DNA of 64,000 bases, from contig NC_083597.1 of NCBI RefSeq assembly GCF_020882245.1, forward strand, positions 49,640,152 through 49,704,151. The letters run 5' to 3'. This stretch comes from Rhopalosiphum padi. Taxonomy: Eukaryota > Arthropoda > Insecta > Hemiptera > Aphididae. The translations under genes and the position numbers were made by a program. This document shows, piece by piece, positions 1-11,806 of the stretch (position 1 is the first letter of the stretch; every line of letters begins with the position of its first letter). The notes under the pieces were generated by a model. The model saw nothing but the letters and a program-made list of their open reading frames with translations, was not told the origin of the DNA and did no database searches.

Positions 1-530
1 GGAAAGTTGGACAGGCTGGACAGGTTAGAAAGTTGGACAGGCTGGAAAGTTGGACAGGCTGGAAAGTTGGAAAGGTTGGAAATAAGAACAGGCTGGACAG
101 GTTGGAAAGTTGGACAGGCTGGACAGGTTGGATAGTTGGACAGGTTGGATAGTTGGACAGGCTGGACAGTTTGGATAGTTGGACAGGCTGGAAAGTTGGA
201 CAGGCTGGACAGGTTGGAAAGTTAGACAGGTTGGAAAGTTGGACAGGTTAGAAAGTTGGACAGGCTGGAAAGTTGGACAGGCTGGATAGTTGGACAGGAT
301 GGAAAGTTGGAAAGGTTGGAAATAAGAACAGGCTAGACAGGCTGGACAGGCTGGAAGGTTGGACAGGCTGGACAGGTTGGATAGTTGGACAGGCTGGACA
401 GGTTGGATAGTTGGACAGGCTGGACAGTTTGGATAGTTGGACAGGCTGGAAAGTTGGACAGGCTGGACAGGTTGGAAAGTTAGACAGGTTGGAAAGTTGG
501 ACAGGTTGGATAGTTGGAATGGCTGGAAAG
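1..530. repeat. G-family minisatellite block 1 (cut by window edge)
   Basis: G-rich tandem array of 8-9 bp units (TTGGACAG, GCTGGACAG, GTTGGATAG, TTGGAAAG). The left end lies outside the window. The right end carries the standard junction, a GGAATGGCTGG unit followed by AAAGATTTTCATTTATG. Internal variants such as GGAAATAAGAACAGG (near 78 and 319) and GGCTAGACAGG (near 331) act as markers shared with blocks 2, 4 and 5. The next A segment carries the TTTGAATTC variant, GAATTC at 575-580. Confidence 0.95.
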
Positions 531-1133
531 ATTTTCATTTATGTTGTCCAATCTAACTTTATTTTGGCCAATTTGAATTCATGTTGTCCAATCTTAATAA
601 ATGTTGTCCAATCTAACTTTATGTTGGCCAATTTAAATTCATGTTGTCCAAAAAAAAAATGTCCAATCTAACTTTATGTTGGCCAAATTAAATTCATGTT
701 GTCCAATCTTAAAAAATGTTATTAAAAAAAAAAATGTTGTCCAATCTAACTTTATTTTGGACAATTTTAATAAATGTTGTCCAATCTAACTTTATGTTGG
801 CCAAATTAAATTCATGTTGTCCAATCTTAAAAAATGTTATAAAAAAAAAATGTTGTCCAATCTAACTTTTTTTTGGCCAATTTAAATTCATGTTGTCCAA
901 TCTTAATAAATGTTGTCCAATCTTAAAAAATGTTGTCCAATCATAAAAAATGTTGTCCAAAAAAAATGTCCAAAAAAATAAATGTTGTCCAATCTAACTT
1001 TATTTTGGCCAATTAAAATTCATGTTGTCCAATCTTAATAAATGTTGTACAATCTAACTTTATTTTGTCCAATTTTAATTCATGTAGTCCAATCTTAATA
1101 AATGTTGTCCAAAAAAATAAATGTTTAATCTTT
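531..1133. repeat. A-family AT-rich satellite segment 1
   Basis: Array of 20-bp units with these classes: ATGTTGTCCAATCTAACTTT; ATGTTGGCCAATTTAAATTC (or its ATTTTGG form); ATGTTGTCCAATCTTAATAA; ATGTTGTCCAATCATAAAAA. Shorter units of about 16-17 bp are built on poly(A): ATGTTGTCC plus an A run, ATGTCCAAAAAAATAA, and ATGTTAT plus an A run. The length (603 bp) equals segment 2, and the two align at an offset of 1682 bp with few differences, one of them in the A-run unit near 840 versus 2520. Confidence 0.95.
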
Positions 1134-2212
1134 CGGCTGGAAATTAGTACAGTCTGGATAGTTGGACAGGCTGGACAGGTTGGATAGTTGGACAGGCTGG
1201 ATAATTGGACAGGCTGGACAGGCTGGAAAGTTGGACAGGCTGGACAGGTTGGATAGTTGGAAAGGTTGGAAATAAGAACAGGCTGGACAGGCTGGACGGG
1301 CTGGAAAGTTGTACAGGCTGGACAGGTTGGATAGTTGGACAGGTTGGACAGGTTGGATAGTTGGACAGGCTGGACAGGTTGGATAGTTGGACAGGCTGGA
1401 AAGTTGGACAGGCTGGACAGGTTAGAAAGTTGGACAGGCTGGAAAGTTGGACAGGCTGGACAGGTTGGAAAGTTGGTCAGGCTGGACAGGTTGGAAAGTT
1501 GGACAGGCTGGACAGGTTGGATAGTTGGACAGGCTGGACAGTTTGGATAGTTGGACAGGCTGGAAAGTTGGACAGGCTGGACAGGTTGGATAGTTGGACA
1601 GGCTGGAAAGTTGGACAGGCTGGACAGGTTAGAAAGTTGGACAGGCTGGAAAGTTGGACAGGCTGGAAAGTTGGAAAGGTTGGAAATAAGAACAGGCTGG
1701 ACAGGTTGGAAAGTTGGACAGGCTGGACAGGTTGGATAGTTGGACAGGTTGGATAGTTGGACAGGCTGGACAGTTTGGATAGTTGGACAGGCTGGAAAGT
1801 TGGACAGGCTGGACAGGTTGGATAGTTGGACAGGCTGGACAGTTTGGATAGTTGGACATTCTGGAAAGTTGGACAGGCTGGACAGGTTAGAAAGTTGGAC
1901 AGGCTGGAAAGTTGGACAGGCTGGATAGTTGGACAGGATGGAAAGTTGGAAAGGTTGGAAATAAGAACAGGCTAGACAGGCTGGACAGGCTGGAAGGTTG
2001 GACAGGCTGGACAGGTTGGATAGTTGGACAGGCTGGACAGGTTGGATAGTTGGACAGGCTGGACAGTTTGGATAGTTGGACAGGCTGGAAAGTTGGACAG
2101 GCTGGACAGGTTGGAAAGTTGGACAGGCTGGAAAGTTGGACAGGCTGGACAGGTTGGAAAGTTAGACAGGTTGGAAAGTTGGACAGGTTGGATAGTTGGA
2201 ATGGCTGGAAAG
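1134..2212. repeat. G-family block 2
   Basis: Complete G block of 1079 bp with both conserved junctions (AATCTTTC at 1127-1134, GAAAGATT at 2208-2215). Markers are a CpG-containing GGACGGGCTGG variant near 1297, a TTGGACATTCTGG variant near 1855, and a GGCTAGACAGG variant near 1973. About 1440-2030 matches block 4 at an offset of 2982 bp. No coding signal: the open frames simply read the 8-9 bp units. Confidence 0.95.
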
Positions 2213-2815
2213 ATTTTCATTTATGTTGTCCAATCTAACTTTATTTTGGCCAATTTGAATTCATGTTGTCCAATCTTAATAAATGTTGTCCAATCTAACT
2301 TTATGTTGGCCAATTTAAATTCATGTTGTCCAAAAAAAAAATGTCCAATCTAACTTTATGTTGGCCAAATTAAATTCATGTTGTCCAATCTTAAAAAATG
2401 TTATTAAAAAAAAAAATGTTGTCCAATCTAACTTTATTTTGGACAATTTTAATAAATGTTGTCCAATCTAACTTTATGTTGGCCAAATTAAATTCATGTT
2501 GTCCAATCTTAAAAAATGTTATTAATAAAAAATGTTGTCCAATCTAACTTTTTTTTGGCCAATTTAAATTCATGTTGTCCAATCTTAATAAATGTTGTCC
2601 AATCTTAAAAAATGTTGTCCAATCATAAAAAATGTTGTCCAAAAAAAATGTCCAAAAAAATAAATGTTGTCCAATCTAACTTTATTTTGGCCAATTAAAA
2701 TTCATGTTGTCCAATCTTAATAAATGTTGTACAATCTAACTTTATTTTGTCCAATTTTAATTCATGTAGTCCAATCTTAATAAATGTTGTCCAAAAAAAT
2801 AAATGTTTAATCTTT
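2213..2815. repeat. A-family segment 2
   Basis: A segment of 603 bp, a near copy of segment 1. It starts with the TTTGAATTC variant (GAATTC at 2257-2262, 45 bp past the block edge). It ends with the CATGTAGTCC variant just before the left junction of block 3, a flank type shared with segments 1, 4 and 5. Confidence 0.95.
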
Positions 2816-3549
2816 CGGCTGGAAATTAGTACAGTCTGGATAGTTGGACAGGCTGGACAGGTTGGATAGTTGGAAAGGTTGGAAATAAGAACAGGCTGGA
2901 CAGGCTGGACGGGCTGGAAAGTTGTACAGGCTGGACAGGTTGGATAGTTGGACAGGTTGGACAGGTTGGATAGTTGGACAGGCTGGACAGGTTGGAAAGT
3001 TGGACAGGCTGGACAGGTTGGATAGTTGGACAGGCTGGACAGTTTGGATAGTTGGACAGGCTGGAAAGTTGGACAGGCTGGACAGGTTAGAAAGTTGGAC
3101 AGGCTGGAAAGTTGGACAGGCTGGAAAGTTGGAAAGGTTGGAAATAAGAACAGGCTGGACAGGTTGGAAAGTTGGACAGGCTGGACAGGTTGGATAGTTG
3201 GACAGGTTGGATAGTTGGACAGGCTGGACAGTTTGGATAGTTGGACAGGCTGGAAAGTTGGACAGGCTGGACAGGTTAGAAAGTTGGACAGGCTGGAAAG
3301 TTGGACAGGCTGGAAAGTTGGACAGGCTGGATAGTTGGACAGGATGGAAAGTTGGACAGGCTTGACAGGTTGGATAGTTGGACAGGCTGGACAGGTTGGA
3401 TAGTTGGACAGGCTGGACAGGTTGGAAAGTTGGACAGGCTGGACATGTTGGATAGTTGGACAGGCTGGACAGTTGGACAGGCTGGACAGGTTGGAAAGTT
3501 AGACAGGTTGGAAAGTTGGACAGGTTGGATAGTTGGAATGGCTGGAAAG
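2816..3549. repeat. G-family block 3
   Basis: G block of 734 bp. Its first part matches block 5 (offset 3039 bp, including the GGACGGGCTGG variant near 2910). Its last part matches block 6 (offset 5518 bp, including the GGCTTGACAGG variant near 3360 and the GGACATGTTGG variant near 3443). The block looks like a mosaic of two block types. Confidence 0.95.
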
Positions 3550-4057
3550 ATTTTCATTTATGTTGTCCAATCTAACTTTATGTTGGCCAATTTAAATTCA
3601 TGTTGTCCAATCATAAAAAATGTTGTCCAAAAAAAAAATGTCCAATCTAACTTTATGTTGGCCAAATTAAATTCATGTTGTCCAATCTTAAAAAATGTTA
3701 TAAAAAAAAAATGTTGTCCAATCTAACTTTATTTTGGACAATTTTAATTCATGTTGCCCAATCTAACTTTATGTTGGCCAATTTTAATAAATGTTGTCCA
3801 ATCTAACTTTATGTTGGCAAATTTTAATTCATGTTGTCCAATCTTAAAAAATGTTGTCCAATCATAAAAAATGTTGTCCAAAAAAAAAATGTTGTCCAAT
3901 CTAACTTTATGTTGGCCAAATTAAATTCATGTTGTCCAATCTTAAAAAATGTTATAAAAAAAAAAATGTTGTCCAATCTAACTTTATTTTGGCCAATTTA
4001 AATTCAAGTTGTCCAATCTTAATAAATGTTGTCCAAAAAAATAAATGTTTAATCTTT
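3550..4057. repeat. A-family segment 3
   Basis: A segment of 508 bp and the first of the class that starts with TTTATGTTGGCC directly after the junction. It contains a GTTGCCCAATC variant (near 3755). It ends with the TTCAAGTTGTCC flank variant that recurs before blocks 7-13, 15 and 16. Confidence 0.95.
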
Positions 4058-5263
4058 CGGCTGGAAATTAGTACAGTCTGGATAGTTGGACAGGCTGGAC
4101 AGGTTGGATAGTTGGACAGGCTGGATAGTTGGACAGGATGGACAGGTTGGATAGTTGGAAAGGTTGGAAATAAGAACAGGCTGGACAGGCTGGAAAGTTG
4201 GATAGTTGGACAGGCTGGATAGTTGGACAGGATGGACAGGTTGGATAGTTGGAAAGGTTGGAAATAAGAACAGGCTGGACAGGCTGGAAAGTTGGATAGT
4301 TGGACAGGCTGGATAGTTGGACAGGATGGACAGGTTGGAAAGTTGGACAGGCTGGACAGGTTGGATAGTTGGACAGGCTGGAAAGTTGGACAGGCTGGAC
4401 AGGTTAGAAAGTTGGACAGGCTGGAAAGTTGGACAGGCTGGACAGGTTGGAAAGTTGGTCAGGCTGGACAGGTTGGAAAGTTGGACAGGCTGGACAGGTT
4501 GGATAGTTGGACAGGCTGGACAGTTTGGATAGTTGGACAGGCTGGAAAGTTGGACAGGCTGGACAGGTTGGATAGTTGGACAGGCTGGAAAGTTGGACAG
4601 GCTGGACAGGTTAGAAAGTTGGACAGGCTGGAAAGTTGGACAGGCTGGAAAGTTGGAAAGGTTGGAAATAAGAACAGGCTGGACAGGTTGGAAAGTTGGA
4701 CAGGCTGGACAGGTTGGATAGTTGGACAGGTTGGATAGTTGGACAGGCTGGACAGTTTGGATAGTTGGACAGGCTGGAAAGTTGGACAGGCTGGACAGGT
4801 TGGATAGTTGGACAGGCTGGACAGTTTGGATAGTTGGACATTCTGGAAAGTTGGACAGGCTGGACAGGTTAGAAAGTTGGACAGGCTGGAAAGTTGGACA
4901 GGCTGGATAGTTGGACAGGATGGAAAGTTGGAAAGGTTGGAAATAAGAACAGGCTAGACAGGCTGGACAGGCTGGAAGGTTGGACAGGCTGGACAGGTTG
5001 GATAGTTGGACAGGCTGGACAGGTTGGATAGTTGGACAGGCTGGAAAGTTGGACAGGCTGGACAGGTTGGAAAGTTGGACAGGCTGGAAAGTTGGACAGG
5101 CTGGACAGGTTGGAAAGTTGGACAGGCTGGACAGGTTGGAAAGTTGGACAGGCTGGACAGGTTGGATAGTTGGACAGGCTGGACAGTTGGACAGGCTGGA
5201 CAGGTTGGAAAGTTAGACAGGTTGGAAAGTTGGACAGGTTGGATAGTTGGAATGGCTGGAAAG
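4058..5263. repeat. G-family block 4
   Basis: G block of 1206 bp. It opens with two copies of a 94-bp internal unit (4141-4234, 4235-4328) marked by GGAAATAAGAACAGG. From 4221 on it belongs to the left copy of a 2.1-kb duplication whose right copy starts at 6700. It carries the TTGGACATTCTGG marker near 4837. Confidence 0.95.
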
Positions 5264-5785
5264 ATTTTCATTTATGTTGTCCAATCTTTTTTTATTTTGG
5301 CCAATTTAAATTCATGTTGTCCAATCATAAAAAATGTTGTCCAAAAAAAAAATGTCCAATCTAACTTTATGTTGGCCAATTTAAATTCATGTTGTCCAAT
5401 CATAAAAAATGTTGTCCAAAAAAAAAATGTTGTCCAATCTAACTTTATGTTGGCAAATTTAATTCATGTTGTCCAATCTTAAAAAATGTTATAAAAAAAA
5501 AATGTTGTCCAATCTAACTTTTTTTTGGCCAATTTAAATTCATGTTGTCCAATCTTAATAAATGTTGTCCAATCTTAAAAAATGTTGTCCAATCATAAAA
5601 AATGTTGTCCAAAAAAAATGTCCAAAAAAATAAATGTTGTCCAATCTAACTTTATTTTGGCCAATTAAAATTCATGTTGTCCAATCTTAATAAATGTTGT
5701 ACAATCTAACTTTATTTTGTCCAATTTTAATTCATGTAGTCCAATCTTAATAAATGTTGTCCAAAAAAATAAATGTTTAATCTTT
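5264..5785. repeat. A-family segment 4
   Basis: A segment of 522 bp with a distinctive first unit in which ATCTAACTTT is replaced by ATC followed by a T run (5284-5293). Segment 5 has the same length and the same variant at an offset of 2479 bp. The right flank is the CATGTAGTCC type. Confidence 0.95.
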
Positions 5786-7742
5786 CGGCTGGAAATTAGT
5801 ACAGTCTGGATAGTTGGACAGGCTGGACAGGTTGGATAGTTGGACAGGCTGGATAATTGGACAGGCTGGACAGGCTGGAAAGTTGGACAGGCTGGACAGG
5901 TTGGATAGTTGGAAAGGTTGGAAATAAGAACAGGCTGGACAGGCTGGACGGGCTGGAAAGTTGTACAGGCTGGACAGGTTGGATAGTTGGACAGGTTGGA
6001 CAGGTTGGATAGTTGGACAGGCTGGACAGGTTGGAAAGTTGGACAGGCTGGACAGGTTGGATAGTTGGACAGGCTGGACAGTTTGGATAGTTGGACAGGC
6101 TGGAAAGTTGGACAGGCTGGACAGGTTAGAAAGTTGGACAGGCTGGAAAGTTGGACAGGCTGGAAAGTTGGAAAGGTTGGAAATAAGAACAGGCTGGACA
6201 GGTTGGAAAGTTGGTCAGGCTGGACAGGTTGGATAGTTGGACAGGTTGGATAGTTGGACAGGCTGGACAGTTTGGATAGTTGGACAGGCTGGAAAGTTGG
6301 ACAGGCTGGACAGGTTAGAAAGTTGGACAGGCTGGAAAGTTGGAAAGGTTGGAAATAAGAACAGGCTGGACAGGTTGGAAAGTTGGTCAGGCTGGACAGG
6401 TTGGATAGTTGGACAGGTTGGATAGTTGGACAGGCTGGACAGGTTGGATAGTTGGACAGGCTGGACAGTTTGGATAGTTGGACAGGCTGGAAAGTTGGAC
6501 AGGCTGGACAGGTTAGAAAGTTGGACAGGCTGGAAAGTTGGACAGGTTGGATAGTTGGACAGGTTGGACAGGTTGGATAGTTGGACAGGCTGGACAGGTT
6601 GGAAAGTTGGACAGGCTGGACAGGTTGGAAAGTTGGACAGGCTGGACAGGTTGGATAGTTGGACAGGCTGGACAGTTTGGATAGTTGGACAGGCTGGAAA
6701 GTTGGACAGGATGGACAGGTTGGATAGTTGGAAAGGTTGGAAATAAGAACAGGCTGGACAGGCTGGAAAGTTGGATAGTTGGACAGGCTGGATAGTTGGA
6801 CAGGATGGACAGGTTGGAAAGTTGGACAGGCTGGACAGGTTGGATAGTTGGACAGGCTGGAAAGTTGGACAGGCTGGACAGGTTAGAAAGTTGGACAGGC
6901 TGGAAAGTTGGACAGGCTGGACAGGTTGGAAAGTTGGTCAGGCTGGACAGGTTGGAAAGTTGGACAGGCTGGACAGGTTGGATAGTTGGACAGGCTGGAC
7001 AGTTTGGATAGTTGGACAGGCTGGAAAGTTGGACAGGCTGGACAGGTTGGATAGTTGGACAGGCTGGAAAGTTGGACAGGCTGGACAGGTTAGAAAGTTG
7101 GACAGGCTGGAAAGTTGGACAGGCTGGAAAGTTGGAAAGGTTGGAAATAAGAACAGGCTGGACAGGTTGGAAAGTTGGACAGGCTGGACAGGTTGGATAG
7201 TTGGACAGGTTGGATAGTTGGACAGGCTGGACAGTTTGGATAGTTGGACAGGCTGGAAAGTTGGACAGGCTGGACAGGTTGGATAGTTGGACAGGCTGGA
7301 CAGTTTGGATAGTTGGACATTCTGGAAAGTTGGACAGGCTGGACAGGTTAGAAAGTTGGACAGGCTGGAAAGTTGGACAGGCTGGATAGTTGGACAGGAT
7401 GGAAAGTTGGAAAGGTTGGAAATAAGAACAGGCTAGACAGGCTGGACAGGCTGGAAGGTTGGACAGGCTGGACAGGTTGGATAGTTGGACAGGCTGGACA
7501 GGTTGGATAGTTGGACAGGCTGGAAAGTTGGACAGGCTGGACAGGTTGGAAAGTTGGACAGGCTGGAAAGTTGGACAGGCTGGACAGGTTGGAAAGTTGG
7601 ACAGGCTGGACAGGTTGGAAAGTTGGACAGGCTGGACAGGTTGGATAGTTGGACAGGCTGGACAGTTGGACAGGCTGGACAGGTTGGAAAGTTAGACAGG
7701 TTGGAAAGTTGGACAGGTTGGATAGTTGGAATGGCTGGAAAG
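5786..7742. repeat. G-family block 5 (longest)
   Basis: The longest G block, 1957 bp. Its composition suggests a fusion. The left part (to about 6343) matches block 6, and the part from 6700 onward matches block 4, both at 2479 bp. The middle (about 6344-6699) is unique filler of the same units. The most economical reading is that the breakpoint of the 2479-bp duplication lies inside this block. Confidence 0.95.
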
Positions 7743-8264
7743 ATTTTCATTTATGTTGTCCAATCTTTTTTTATTTTGGCCAATTTAAATTCATGTTGTC
7801 CAATCATAAAAAATGTTGTCCAAAAAAAAAATGTCCAATCTAACTTTATGTTGGCCAATTTAAATTCATGTTGTCCAATCATAAAAAATGTTGTCCAAAA
7901 AAAAAATGTTGTCCAATCTAACTTTATGTTGGCAAATTTAATTCATGTTGTCCAATCTTAAAAAATGTTATAAAAAAAAAATGTTGTCCAATCTAACTTT
8001 TTTTTGGCCAATTTAAATTCATGTTGTCCAATCTTAATAAATGTTGTCCAATCTTAAAAAATGTTGTCCAATCATAAAAAATGTTGTCCAAAAAAAATGT
8101 CCAAAAAAATAAATGTTGTCCAATCTAACTTTATTTTGGCCAATTAAAATTCATGTTGTCCAATCTTAATAAATGTTGTACAATCTAACTTTATTTTGTC
8201 CAATTTTAATTCATGTAGTCCAATCTTAATAAATGTTGTCCAAAAAAATAAATGTTTAATCTTT
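7743..8264. repeat. A-family segment 5
   Basis: A segment of 522 bp, a copy of segment 4 at 2479 bp. It includes the T-run variant in the first unit and the CATGTAGTCC right flank. Confidence 0.95.
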
Positions 8265-9067
8265 CGGCTGGAAATTAGTACAGTCTGGATAGTTGGACAG
8301 GCTGGACAGGTTGGATAGTTGGACAGGCTGGATAATTGGACAGGCTGGACAGGCTGGAAAGTTGGACAGGCTGGACAGGTTGGATAGTTGGAAAGGTTGG
8401 AAATAAGAACAGGCTGGACAGGCTGGACGGGCTGGAAAGTTGTACAGGCTGGACAGGTTGGATAGTTGGACAGGTTGGACAGGTTGGATAGTTGGACAGG
8501 CTGGACAGGTTGGAAAGTTGGACAGGCTGGACAGGTTGGATAGTTGGACAGGCTGGACAGTTTGGATAGTTGGACAGGCTGGAAAGTTGGACAGGCTGGA
8601 CAGGTTAGAAAGTTGGACAGGCTGGAAAGTTGGACAGGCTGGAAAGTTGGAAAGGTTGGAAATAAGAACAGGCTGGACAGGTTGGAAAGTTGGTCAGGCT
8701 GGACAGGTTGGATAGTTGGACAGGTTGGATAGTTGGACAGGCTGGACAGTTTGGATAGTTGGACAGGCTGGAAAGTTGGACAGGCTGGACAGGTTAGAAA
8801 GTTGGACAGGCTGGAAAGTTGGACAGGCTGGAAAGTTGGACAGGCTGGATAGTTGGACAGGATGGAAAGTTGGACAGGCTTGACAGGTTGGATAGTTGGA
8901 CAGGCTGGACAGGTTGGATAGTTGGACAGGCTGGACAGGTTGGAAAGTTGGACAGGCTGGACATGTTGGATAGTTGGACAGGCTGGACAGTTGGACAGGC
9001 TGGACAGGTTGGAAAGTTAGACAGGTTGGAAAGTTGGACAGGTTGGATAGTTGGAATGGCTGGAAAG
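8265..9067. repeat. G-family block 6
   Basis: G block of 803 bp. The left part belongs to the right copy of the 2479-bp duplication and ends near 8822. The right part (about 8794-9067) is the ending with GGCTTGACAGG and GGACATGTTGG that recurs in blocks 3 and 7-10 and in block 12. Confidence 0.95.
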
Positions 9068-9763
9068 ATTTTCATTTATGTTGTCCAATCTAACTTTATG
9101 TTGGCCAATTTAAATTCATGTTGTCCAATCATAAAAAATGTTGTCCAAAAAAAAAATGTCCAATCTAACTTTATGTTGGCCAAATTAAATTCATGTTGTC
9201 CAATCTTAAAAAATGTTATAAAAAAAAAATGTTGTCCAATCTAACTTTATTTTGGACAATTTTAATTCATGTTGCCCAATCTAACTTTATGTTGGCCAAT
9301 TTTAATAAATGTTGTCCAATCTAACTTTATGTTGGCAAATTTTAAAAAATGTTGTCCAATCTAACTTTATGTTGGCCAATTTTAATAAATGTTGTCCAAT
9401 CTAACTTTATGTTGGCAAATTTTAATTCATGTTGTCCAATCTTAAAAAATGTTGTCCAATCATAAAAAATGTTGTCCAAAAAAAATGTCCAAAAAAATAA
9501 ATGTTGTCCAATCTAACTTTATGTTGGCCAATTTAAATTCATGTTGTCCAATCATAAAAAATGTTGTCCAAAAAAAAAATGTTGTCCAATCTAACTTTAT
9601 TTTGGCCAATTTAAATTCAAGTTGTCCAATCATAAAAAATGTTGTCCAAAAAAAAATGTCCAAAAAAATAAATGTTGTCCAATCTAACTTTATTTTGGCC
9701 AATTTAAATTCAAGTTGTCCAATCTTAATAAATGTTGTCCAAAAAAATAAATGTTTAATCTTT
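9068..9763. repeat. A-family segment 6
   Basis: A segment of 696 bp and the first element of a 2739-bp dimeric higher-order repeat. It is longer than the 526-bp segments (7, 9, 11, 12) because of about 170 extra bases of A units near its right end. It has the TTCAAGTTGTCC right flank. Confidence 0.95.
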
Positions 9764-10530
9764 CGGCTGGAAATTAGTACAGTCTGGATAGTTGGACAGG
9801 CTGGACAGGTTGGATAGTTGGACAGGCTGGATAGTTGGACAGGATGGACAGGTTGGATAGTTGGAAAGGTTGGAAATAAGAACAGGCTGGACAGGCTGGA
9901 AAGTTGGATAGTTGGACAGGCTGGATAGTTGGACAGGATGGACAGGTTGGATAGTTGGAAAGGTTGGAAATAAGAACAGGCTGGACAGGCTGGAAAGTTG
10001 GATAGTTGGACAGGCTGGATAGTTGGACAGGATGGACAGGTTGGAAAGTTGGACAGGCTGGACAGGTTGGATAGTTGGACAGGCTGGAAAGTTGGACAGG
10101 CTGGACAGGTTAGAAAGTTGGACAGGCTGGACAGGTTGGAAAGTTGGTCAGGCTGGACAGGTTGGAAAGTTGGACAGGCTGGACAGGTTGGATAGTTGGA
10201 CAGGCTGGACAGTTTGGATAGTTGGACAGGCTGGAAAGTTGGACAGGCTGGACAGGTTAGAAAGTTGGACAGGCTGGAAAGTTGGACAGGCTGGAAAGTT
10301 GGACAGGCTGGATAGTTGGACAGGATGGAAAGTTGGACAGGCTTGACAGGTTGGATAGTTGGACAGGCTGGACAGGTTGGATAGTTGGACAGGCTGGACA
10401 GGTTGGAAAGTTGGACAGGCTGGACATGTTGGATAGTTGGACAGGCTGGACAGTTGGACAGGCTGGACAGGTTGGAAAGTTAGACAGGTTGGAAAGTTGG
10501 ACAGGTTGGATAGTTGGAATGGCTGGAAAG
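9764..10530. repeat. G-family block 7
   Basis: G block of 767 bp, same length and pattern as block 9. It opens with two 94-bp internal units (starting at 9847 and 9941) and ends with the GGCTTGACAGG type. Confidence 0.95.
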
Positions 10531-11056
10531 ATTTTCATTTATGTTGTCCAATCTAACTTTATGTTGGCCAATTTAAATTCATGTTGTCCAATCATAAAAA
10601 ATGTTGTCCAAAAAAAAAATGTCCAATCTAACTTTATGTTGGCCAAATTAAATTCATGTTGTCCAATCTTAAAAAATGTTATAAAAAAAAAATGTTGTCC
10701 AATCTAACTTTATTTTGGACAATTTTAATTCATGTTGCCCAATCTAACTTTATGTTGGCCAATTTTAATAAATGTTGTCCAATCTAACTTTATGTTGGCA
10801 AATTTTAAAAAATGTTGTCCAATCTAACTTTATGTTGGCCAATTTTAATAAATGTTGTCCAATCTAACTTTATGTTGGCAAATTTTAATTCATGTTGTCC
10901 AATCTTAAAAAATGTTGTCCAATCATAAAAAATGTTGTCCAAAAAAAAATGTCCAAAAAAATAAATGTTGTCCAATCTAACTTTATTTTGGCCAATTTAA
11001 ATTCAAGTTGTCCAATCTTAATAAATGTTGTCCAAAAAAATAAATGTTTAATCTTT
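10531..11056. repeat. A-family segment 7
   Basis: A segment of 526 bp, the same length as segments 9, 11 and 12. It holds the GTTGCCCAATC variant followed by alternating ATGTTGGCC and ATGTTGGCAAATTTT units. Confidence 0.95.
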
Positions 11057-11806
11057 CGGCTGGAAATTAGTACAGTCTGGATAGTTGGACAGGCTGGACA
11101 GGTTGGATAGTTGGACAGGCTGGATAGTTGGACAGGATGGACAGGTTGGATAGTTGGAAAGGTTGGAAATAAGAACAGGCTGGACAGGCTGGAAAGTTGG
11201 ATAGTTGGACAGGCTGGATAGTTGGACAGGATGGACAGGTTGGATAGTTGGAAAGGTTGGAAATAAGAACAGGCTGGACAGGCTGGAAAGTTGGATAGTT
11301 GGACAGGCTGGATAGTTGGACAGGATGGACAGGTTGGAAAGTTGGACAGGCTGGACAGGTTGGATAGTTGGACAGGCTGGAAAGTTGGACAGGCTGGACA
11401 GGTTAGAAAGTTGGACAGGCTGGACAGGTTGGAAAGTTGGTCAGGCTGGACAGTTTGGAAAGTTGGACAGGCTGGACAGGTTGGATAGTTGGACAGGCTG
11501 GACAGTTTGGATAGTTGGACAGGCTGGAAAGTTGGACAGGCTGGACAGGTTGGATAGTTGGACAGGCTGGAAAGTTGGACAGGCTGGATAGTTGGACAGG
11601 ATGGAAAGTTGGACAGGCTTGACAGGTTGGATAGTTGGACAGGCTGGACAGGTTGGATAGTTGGACAGGCTGGACAGGTTGGAAAGTTGGACAGGCTGGA
11701 CATGTTGGATAGTTGGACAGGCTGGACAGTTGGACAGGCTGGACAGGTTGGAAAGTTAGACAGGTTGGAAAGTTGGACAGGTTGGATAGTTGGAATGGCT
11801 GGAAAG
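11057..11806. repeat. G-family block 8
   Basis: G block of 750 bp, same length as blocks 10 and 12. It shares a GGACAGTTTGGAAAG variant (near 11450) with block 10 but not with block 12, which places 8 and 10 as closer copies. Confidence 0.95.

Larger units (their letters stand above)
4221..8822. repeat. 2.1-kb direct duplication, 2479-bp spacing
   Basis: About 4221-6343 and 6700-8822 align without visible gaps. The stretch covers most of a G block, a whole A segment and the start of the next G block. Identity stops at 6343/8822, where GGAAAGGTTGG faces GGACAGGCTGG. Both ends lie within G units, as expected if unequal exchange used the G family. Confidence 0.9.

Noticed and set aside
531..600. 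Yeast-type replication origin match (ATTTATGTTGT at the right junction)
   Set aside because: It fits 10 of 11 positions of the consensus, but such matches are expected in AT-rich repeats and the organism is unknown.
1127..2215. Calling G blocks a DNA transposon
   Set aside because: The inverted ends are only 8 bp, six of those bases are common in A units, no target duplication is clear, and there is no coding content. I kept this as a finding, not as a mobile-element feature.
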